From Nitrospirota bacterium (lineage in GTDB: Bacteria; Nitrospirota; Nitrospiria; Nitrospirales; NS-4): DNA of 10,391 bases. The position numbers and the translations under genes are program-made. The notes under the pieces were generated by a model. The model saw only the letters and a program-made list of their open reading frames with translations. It did not search any database and had not been told where the DNA came from. Of the stretch, positions 4,916-10,391 are shown one piece after another; the first letter of the stretch is position 1; the number at the start of each line of letters is the position of its first letter. The stretch lies in NCBI GenBank assembly GCA_005877565.1, contig VBOK01000053.1, forward strand, positions 1-10,391, written 5' to 3'.

Positions 4916-6895
4916 ATGACCACTCAATCCCAAGGTCGTCTCACTTTGTTATCCAAATCATTTTCACAGGTTACAAGTGTGACTGCTGTCCTTACGGGCT
5001 GCCTCGTGCGCGTCGTCTCTGTTTGGCTGCTGGCACTGGCTACAACCATCGTCTGCACTAGTGGGTTCTCTCATGCCGCAGCGGCCACAAGTGAACTCAC
5101 GGAGCTGAGCCTTGAAGATCTGATGAACATCGAGGTCACCTCGGTATCGAAGAAACCTGAGCGGCTGAGCGACGCAGCTGCGGCGGTGTACGTCATTACA
5201 CGCGAAGACATCCGCCGGTCCGGCTACACCAGCATACCGGAGATCCTGCGCCTGGCGCCGAACCTCCAGGTCGCGCGCGTGGACTCGAGTCAATATGCCA
5301 TCACGGCACGAGGCTTCAACAGCACCACCGCCAACAAGCTGCTCGTGCTCATTGACGGGCGCAGCGTCTATACGCCGCTGTTCTCCGGCGTGTTCTGGGA
5401 CGTGCAGGACACAATGATCGAAGACATCGAGCGCATCGAAGTCATCAGTGGACCGGGCGGCACGCTGTGGGGCTCGAACGCGGTGAACGGCGTCATCAAC
5501 ATCATCACGCGTCATTCACAGGACACCGCGGGCGCTCTGGTGAGTCTCGGTGAGGGCACCGAAGAACGCGGCGCCGGCGTGCGCTACGGCGCCAAGCTCG
5601 GCGAGGACGCGGCCCTCCACGTCTATGGCAAGGGCTTCAACCGCGATAACACGGTCCAGGGGAACGGCACGGGCGTACAGGATGCGTGGAAGAAGGGGCA
5701 GGTGGGATTCCGCACAGATTGGGGCCGGGGGAGCGATGCGCTCACGCTCCAGGGCGATGGCTATACCGGAACAATCGCTCAGGTGGGTGACAATAAGTCG
5801 ATCTCGGGCGCAAATCTACTGGCACGCTGGAACAGGACGCTGCAAGACGGGTCGGCCCTCCAGGTCCTGGGCTATTTCGACAGAACCCGCCGGGTCTACC
5901 CCGGCACCTTCGGTGAGCTTCTCGACACGTACGATATTGAGGCGCAACACCGCTTCCAGTTGGGCGCAAGCCACGAGATCGTCTGGGGCGGCGGCTACCG
6001 CCTGATGCACGACGCTGTCACTAACAGCGCAGTTCTTGCGTTTCTCCCGAATGTCCGCGTGCTAAGCCTGGCCAACGGCTTCCTCCAAGACAGCATCGCG
6101 CTCCGCGAGCGCCTGAACATGACGCTGGGCGTGAAGCTCGAGAGCAACAGCTATACAGGGCTCGAAGTCCAACCTAACGCGCGACTTGCCTGGAAGTTTC
6201 GCGATGACGCGCTTCTGTGGTCGGCCATCTCGCGTGTGGTGCGGACGCCTTCGCGTCTGGATCGCGAATTATTTGCCCCGGGCAGCCCCCCTTTCTTCCT
6301 GCTCAACGGCGGGCCGGATTTCAAGTCGGAAAAACTGATCGCATATGAAGTCGGCTATCGCGCGCAGCCGGCGCCCCAAGCGTCGTTCTCGATCTCCACG
6401 TTTTACAACGTGTACGACGACCTGCGCAGCATAGAGCCGGGACCGGGCGGTGCTCCCGTGCTCACCAACAAGATGGAGGGGTACACCTACGGCGTGGAAA
6501 CCTGGGGAAGTTACCGCGTGCTCGACTGGTGGCGGCTGAGCGCCGGCTATAACTACCTCAAGGAGAAACTGGGGTTCAAAGCCGACAGCCTCGATAGCAA
6601 CATCGCCGCCGCCGGCAACGATCCGGCGCACCAGTTTTCGGCGCGTTCGGCCATGAACCTGCCGCATAACCTGGAATTCGATGCCGCGTTGCGCGTGATC
6701 GGCGCGCTGCCTTCTCCGAACGTGTCGAGCTATGTCACGTTGGACACGCGGCTCGGCTGGACCATCTCGAAAGGCGTCGAGCTCTCGCTGATCGGATTCA
6801 ATCTGCTGGATCATGATCATCCAGAGTTCGGGGCGGCGCCGACTCGCAGCGAATTGGCACGGGCCTTTTACGCAAGGATCGTATGGAGCTACTGA
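4916..6895 (+). CDS. TonB-dependent outer-membrane receptor
   Basis: A 659-residue outer-membrane beta-barrel with a plug. Residues 1-56 hold an N-terminal signal; the hydrophobic core is VVSVWLLALATTIV at about 33-46, with likely cleavage in SHAAAA near 53-57. The mature start LSLEDLMNIEVTSVSKK (65-80) is the TonB-box-like region. The plug runs from about 82 to 200 and ends with IERIEVISGPGGTLWGSNAV and NGVINIITR. The remainder is barrel, ending in the aromatic-terminated strand ARIVWSY typical of outer-membrane proteins. The length is on the short side for siderophore receptors, and the substrate cannot be deduced. Start choice is uncertain: ATG 4916 gives an unusually long region before the hydrophobic core, while GTG 5006 would give a compact standard signal peptide; neither has a strong ribosome binding site. 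It overlaps the YfiR-family gene by 13 bases, so import and signalling are probably linked. Confidence 0.92.
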   Translation: MTTQSQGRLTLLSKSFSQVTSVTAVLTGCLVRVVSVWLLALATTIVCTSGFSHAAAATSELTELSLEDLMNIEVTSVSKKPERLSDAAAAVYVITREDIRRSGYTSIPEILRLAPNLQVARVDSSQYAITARGFNSTTANKLLVLIDGRSVYTPLFSGVFWDVQDTMIEDIERIEVISGPGGTLWGSNAVNGVINIITRHSQDTAGALVSLGEGTEERGAGVRYGAKLGEDAALHVYGKGFNRDNTVQGNGTGVQDAWKKGQVGFRTDWGRGSDALTLQGDGYTGTIAQVGDNKSISGANLLARWNRTLQDGSALQVLGYFDRTRRVYPGTFGELLDTYDIEAQHRFQLGASHEIVWGGGYRLMHDAVTNSAVLAFLPNVRVLSLANGFLQDSIALRERLNMTLGVKLESNSYTGLEVQPNARLAWKFRDDALLWSAISRVVRTPSRLDRELFAPGSPPFFLLNGGPDFKSEKLIAYEVGYRAQPAPQASFSISTFYNVYDDLRSIEPGPGGAPVLTNKMEGYTYGVETWGSYRVLDWWRLSAGYNYLKEKLGFKADSLDSNIAAAGNDPAHQFSARSAMNLPHNLEFDAALRVIGALPSPNVSSYVTLDTRLGWTISKGVELSLIGFNLLDHDHPEFGAAPTRSELARAFYARIVWSY

Positions 6896-7476
6896 CGACC
6901 TGGCTGCGACATAACCTGTGTGTGGGCCTCTGTCTGCTGCTCGCGCTGTGGGTCGCTGTCAGCGGTGGCTTGGTCGCCAGAGCAGAATCCCCAGCGCCGA
7001 CCATGCATCAGGTGGAGGCGGCGTTCCTCTTCAACTTTGCCAAGTTCGTCACATGGCCGGACGACGTATTCGAGCGCGGCGACAACTCAATGATCATCGG
7101 CGTGCTCGGCGAGGACCCCGTCGGCGTCATACTCGAAGAGACCGTCCGCGACAAGACCATCATGGGCAAGAAACTGGCCGTCAAGCGGTTCATGAGGGTC
7201 CAGGATGCGGTGAAGAGCCACATCCTCTTCCTCAGCTCATCCGAGGAAAGCCATTTGCCGCAAACGATGAAGGCGCTTGAGAAAACCCACATTTTGACGG
7301 TCAGCGATATGGAAGGATTCGCCGAACGCGGAGGCATGATCGCGCTCACGGTGGAGGACCAGAAGGTGCGCTTCAATGTCAACGTGGACGCGGTGGAGCG
7401 CGCAGGGCTTAAGATGGGGTCACAGCTTCTGAAATTAGCCAGGATCGTTACCGACAAGTCGCGGACGGGGAACTAA
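6883..7476 (+). CDS. YfiR-family periplasmic protein (DUF4154)
   Basis: A 197-residue exported protein. Residues 1-34 are a signal peptide with hydrophobic core LLLALWVAVSGGLV and an ARA cleavage site before ES. The mature part begins HQVEAAFLFNFAKFVTWP, the hallmark of the YfiR family, continues with SHILFLSSSEES and HILTVSDMEGFAERGGMIAL, and ends with a KVRFNVNVDAVERAGLKMGS block. In Pseudomonas, YfiR is a periplasmic repressor of the diguanylate cyclase YfiN. Here the neighbouring sensor is a histidine kinase, so YfiR is inferred to control that kinase. The mature domain contains no cysteine; the only two are in the signal peptide. Start at 6883 is supported by AAGGA at 6874-6878 and by the overlap with the receptor gene. 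The kinase gene starts 5 bases after its stop. Confidence 0.9.
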   Translation: MELLTTWLRHNLCVGLCLLLALWVAVSGGLVARAESPAPTMHQVEAAFLFNFAKFVTWPDDVFERGDNSMIIGVLGEDPVGVILEETVRDKTIMGKKLAVKRFMRVQDAVKSHILFLSSSEESHLPQTMKALEKTHILTVSDMEGFAERGGMIALTVEDQKVRFNVNVDAVERAGLKMGSQLLKLARIVTDKSRTGN

Positions 7477-7481
7477 ATCCG

Positions 7482-9389
7482 ATGCGTGCCTTTCGAGATC
7501 TTTCCATCCGGCAGAAATTAACGGTGATGAGCGTCTTTGCGAGCGGCACTGCCCTCCTGCTGGCCTGCGCCGCGTTTCTCACCTATGAGTTGTTCGCCTA
7601 CCGGGAGGGCATGATTCGCAGCCTCTCAACCCAGGCAGAAATCGTCGGGGCCAACAGCGCCTCGGCGATCTTGTTCAAAGACGAAAGCGCTGCGGCAGAG
7701 ACCCTGGCGGCGCTGAAGGCCGATCCGCACATCGTCTCCGCAGGCATATACACGCGCGACAATCAGGCATTCGCTACGTATGGGCTTAGCGACAAGCAAA
7801 GATCCGTCGCACTTCTTGAACGCTTCGCGGGTCATGCAAATGACCACTGGTTTGAGAGTGACGGTCTGTTTTTGTTCCGGAAGATCGTGTTCAAGGGGGA
7901 GTCTATCGGCACGGTCTACATCCAGTCCGATCTTGAGGAAATGCAAGCCCGCATCTGGCAGTACCTCGGCATCAGCATTGTCGTCATGTTGGTCTCTGCC
8001 TCGGTCGCGCTTTTCATCTCGTCGAGACTCCAACGAAGCGTCACTCAGCCACTCTTCCACCTGGTGGAGACGGCAAAAACCGTTTCTCGTGAAAAGGACT
8101 ATTCGGTCCGCGCCGTCACCGACAGCAAGGATGAGATGGGCATTCTCGTGAGTGCCTTCAATGAGATGCTCGCGCAGATTCAACAGCGAAATGTGGCGCT
8201 CAAAAAGTCCGGTGCAGAGCTTGAGCAACGGGTCATCGAGCGGACCAGAGAGCTCGAAGCCGTCAACCAGGAGCTGGAAAATGAAATCAGTGAACGCAAG
8301 CGTGCGGAGGAAGAGCGCAGTCGGTTTTTCAGGCTCTCCCAGGACATGCTTTGCACCGCCGGTTTCGACGGCTACTTCAAGGAATTAAACCCGGCCTGGG
8401 AGAAAACACTCGGCTACACAACGCAGGAACTTCTAGCAAGGCCGTACATCGAGTTCATTCACCCTGACGACCGGGCGGCGACGCTGACCGAGGCGGAGAA
8501 GGTCTCCAGCGGCAGCGCGGTGATCGCCTTTGAGAACCGCTACCGTTGCAAGGACGGCTCATACCGGGTGTTGCAGTGGAGCGCCGTGCCGGTGGCCGAG
8601 GCGGGGCTGATGTACGCCGCCGCGCGCGACGTCACGGAGCGCAAGCGGGCGGAGGAGGAACTTCGGCAGCACAAGGAGCAGCTCGAAATCGCCAACAAGG
8701 AGTTGGAAGCCTTCTCCTACTCCGTCTCCCACGATCTGCGCGCGCCGTTGCGCCATATCGATGGCTTCTCGGACTTGCTTCAGAAGCACGCCGTCGCCGC
8801 GCTGGACGAGAAGGGCCGCCGCTATCTGAAGACGATCTCGGAGTCGGCGAAGCAGATGGGCTGCCTGATCGATGATCTGTTGGCCTTTTCGCGGACAGGA
8901 CGCACGGAATTGCGTATGACGACGGTCAGCCTAGATCAGTTGATCAAGGAAGTTCTCTCCAATGTGCAGCCGGACGCGAAAGGCAGGAACATTGAGTGGA
9001 CGATCAGTACTTTGCCAGACGTGTACGGCGATCCTTCCATGCTGCGACAGGTGCTGGTGAATCTGATCTCCAACGCGGTGAAATACACCCGCACCCGCGA
9101 GCGCGCCAGCATTGAAGTCGGATGCGACGGGGCCGTGCAGGATGAGACCGTGGTCTTCGTCCGCGATAACGGCGCCGGCTTCGACATGCAGTACGCACAT
9201 AAGCTTTTCGGCGTGTTTCAACGGCTCCACAGCGCGGGCGAGTTTGAAGGCACCGGCATCGGATTGGCCAACGTCCAGCGCATCATTCATCGCCATGGAG
9301 GCCGGGTTTGGGCCGAAGGAGCGGTGGATGTCGGCGCAACCTTTTACTTCTCACTGCCTACTTGCAAGGAGGCGAGCCATGATGGCTAA
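7482..9389 (+). CDS. Membrane sensor histidine kinase (CHASE8-like, HAMP, PAS, HisKA, HATPase)
   Basis: A 635-residue inner-membrane kinase. Transmembrane segment 1 lies at about 13-35. A periplasmic domain at about 40-155 contains the stretch NSASAILFKDESAAAETLAA and DPHIVSAGIY, which looks like CHASE8, the sensor domain of YfiN. Segment 2 is at about 160-180, followed by HAMP (about 180-233), a coiled coil (236-280) and one PAS domain (283-390, ending DVTERKRAEEEL). The HisKA phospho-acceptor is H417 in YSVSHDLRAPLRH. The ATPase has N531 in NLISNAVKYT, DNGAGF at 562-567, FGVFQRLH and GTGIGLA at 590-596. All catalytic boxes are intact. It has no receiver of its own, so the adjacent response regulator is the likely partner; their genes overlap by 11 bases. 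Linkage to YfiR suggests that YfiR contacts the periplasmic domain. CHASE8 is assigned by eye, not by profile search. Confidence 0.92.
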   Translation: MRAFRDLSIRQKLTVMSVFASGTALLLACAAFLTYELFAYREGMIRSLSTQAEIVGANSASAILFKDESAAAETLAALKADPHIVSAGIYTRDNQAFATYGLSDKQRSVALLERFAGHANDHWFESDGLFLFRKIVFKGESIGTVYIQSDLEEMQARIWQYLGISIVVMLVSASVALFISSRLQRSVTQPLFHLVETAKTVSREKDYSVRAVTDSKDEMGILVSAFNEMLAQIQQRNVALKKSGAELEQRVIERTRELEAVNQELENEISERKRAEEERSRFFRLSQDMLCTAGFDGYFKELNPAWEKTLGYTTQELLARPYIEFIHPDDRAATLTEAEKVSSGSAVIAFENRYRCKDGSYRVLQWSAVPVAEAGLMYAAARDVTERKRAEEELRQHKEQLEIANKELEAFSYSVSHDLRAPLRHIDGFSDLLQKHAVAALDEKGRRYLKTISESAKQMGCLIDDLLAFSRTGRTELRMTTVSLDQLIKEVLSNVQPDAKGRNIEWTISTLPDVYGDPSMLRQVLVNLISNAVKYTRTRERASIEVGCDGAVQDETVVFVRDNGAGFDMQYAHKLFGVFQRLHSAGEFEGTGIGLANVQRIIHRHGGRVWAEGAVDVGATFYFSLPTCKEASHDG

Positions 9390-9828
9390 TCTCAAGCGGA
9401 TTTTGCTGGCCGAAGACAACCCCAAGGATGTGGAGCTGACCCTGATGGCGCTCGAGGAGCACAATCTGGCCAATGAAGTGGTCGTGGTAAATGACGGCGC
9501 GGAAGCGTTGGATTACCTATACCGCCGAGGGAAATTTGCGATGAGCGCTGACAACCGTCCCGCTGTGGTTTTGCTGGACCTGAAGATGCCCAAGTTGGAC
9601 GGGCTGGAGGTGCTGCGTACTATAAAAAAGGACGACAATTTGAAGACGATCCCTGTGGTCATCCTCACCTCGTCGCGCGAGGAAAAGGACCTGGTGGAGA
9701 GCTACAAACTGGGCGTGAACGCCTACGTGGTGAAGCCGGTCGATTTCCAGCAGTTTGTGGATGCTGTCAAAGAGCTGGGCGCCTTCTGGGCGATCATCAA
9801 CGAGCCACCCCCCGGAAGCGTGCGCTGA
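9379..9828 (+). CDS. Single-domain response regulator (Rcp1-like)
   Basis: A 149-residue stand-alone receiver domain with no DNA-binding or enzymatic output. Visible key residues are the acidic pocket E12-D13 (LLAEDNPKD), the phospho-acceptor D67 in VVLLDLKMPKLDG, T97 in VVILTSS and K119 in YVVKPVDF. The pattern matches the short regulators that partner phytochrome-like kinases, which fits the kinase family upstream. ATG 9379 is chosen because AAGGAGG at 9366-9372 lies 6 bases before it; the frame is open further upstream only as a shadow of the kinase gene. It probably receives phosphate from the preceding kinase and either passes it on or acts by protein contact. Confidence 0.93.
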   Translation: MMANLKRILLAEDNPKDVELTLMALEEHNLANEVVVVNDGAEALDYLYRRGKFAMSADNRPAVVLLDLKMPKLDGLEVLRTIKKDDNLKTIPVVILTSSREEKDLVESYKLGVNAYVVKPVDFQQFVDAVKELGAFWAIINEPPPGSVR

Positions 9829-9864
9829 GCGAAGAAATGATTCTCCTTTGAAGGTCTGACAACG

Positions 9865-10391
9865 ATGGTACAGCCGGCACGGATTCTTAATCTTGAAGAT
9901 AACCCGAGGGATGCAGAACTCGTACGGGCACGACTGGCTGATGAAGGTATCGACTGCGAGATCGTCTGCGTCCAAACCGGCGCCGACTTTGCTTCCGCAA
10001 TAGATCAGAGCGGATGGGCTCTGATCATCTCCGACTTCACCCTCCCTTCTTACGATGGGATGTCTGCACTGGCTCTGGCACGGACAAAACGTCCCGACGT
10101 GCCATTCATCTTTTTCTCGGGGACAGTCGGCGAGGAAGCAGCGATTGATGCACTCAAGAAAGGCGCCTCCGATTACGTGCTGAAACAGCGGCCCGCTCGT
10201 TTGGTGTCTGCAGTAAAGCGCGCCTTGCGAGAAGCCGAAGAACGAGCGGAGCGCAAGAAGCTTGAGGAGCAGTTACGCCAGGCCCAGAAGATGGAAGCCA
10301 TCGGGCAGCTCACCGGGGGCATCGCCCACGACTTCAACAACATGTTGACGGTCATTATCGGTTACAGCGAACTCATGCTCCAGAAGTTCAG
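9865..10391 (+). CDS. Receiver-first histidine kinase (partial, runs off the window)
   Basis: From ATG 9865 the frame stays open for 175 codons to the window edge. Residues 1-120 are a receiver domain with E11-D12 (LNLEDNPRD), phospho-acceptor D57 in IISDFTLPSYDG and K107 in YVLKQRP. A charged coiled coil at 121-142 leads to a HisKA domain with H155 in GQLTGGIAHDFNNML, the HDFNN kinase subtype. The ATPase domain and any C-terminal receiver must lie beyond the end. GAAGGT at 9850-9855 is a plausible ribosome binding site. The gene starts 36 bases after the response regulator and is probably in the same operon, giving a second kinase step or a phosphate branch point. Confidence 0.88.
   Translation, partial: MVQPARILNLEDNPRDAELVRARLADEGIDCEIVCVQTGADFASAIDQSGWALIISDFTLPSYDGMSALALARTKRPDVPFIFFSGTVGEEAAIDALKKGASDYVLKQRPARLVSAVKRALREAEERAERKKLEEQLRQAQKMEAIGQLTGGIAHDFNNMLTVIIGYSELMLQKF

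Noticed and set aside
4795..5061. 88-codon plus-strand frame before and across the receptor start
   Set aside because: It overlaps the receptor gene in another frame, has no ribosome binding site or family resemblance, and has non-coding-like composition.
4964..5515. 183-codon minus-strand frame under the receptor gene
   Set aside because: Antisense shadow of a GC-rich gene; the plus-strand product is a clear TonB receptor.
6855..6870. TGGCAC-type sigma-54 promoter before the YfiR gene
   Set aside because: The -12 element does not match at the right spacing, and the site is inside the receptor coding sequence.

Overview
The window looks like a chromosomal segment of a GC-rich Gram-negative bacterium. 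The outer-membrane TonB receptor, the periplasmic YfiR-like protein and the style of the two-component genes remind me of Nitrospirota such as Nitrospira. That is an impression from gene content, not a marker-based assignment. All supported genes lie on the plus strand.

Left part (1-3404). The tail of an unidentified gene is followed by a DUF559-type endonuclease-like gene broken by a one-base frameshift. That gene sits between two inverted G/C-rich hairpin repeats. The right-hand repeat and two decayed relatives run directly into a citrate synthase gene. They supply its only ATG starts, and the upstream one of use overlaps the stop of the DUF559 gene. An AMP-dependent acyl-CoA synthetase-like gene overlaps the end of citrate synthase. 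It carries a four-unit 8-bp tandem repeat inside its reading frame.

Middle part (3405-4915). A Phd/YefM-type antitoxin has a perfect consensus sigma-70 promoter with an embedded palindrome and a strong ribosome binding site. The overlapping RelE/ParE-type toxin gene appears wrecked by an internal deletion and frameshift. Then come two very small membrane-protein genes joined by a GTGA overlap; the second starts with GTG. A gene-free stretch of about 490 bases follows.

Right part (4916 to the end). A tightly packed operon encodes a TonB-dependent receptor, a YfiR-family periplasmic protein, a membrane histidine kinase (CHASE8-like sensor, HAMP, PAS, HisKA, HATPase), a single-domain response regulator and a receiver-first histidine kinase cut by the window edge. 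The layout resembles the YfiBNR system, with a TonB receptor at the outer membrane and a histidine kinase output in place of the diguanylate cyclase. I infer a signalling line from outer-membrane ligand to periplasm to phosphorelay. This is the most interesting system in the window.
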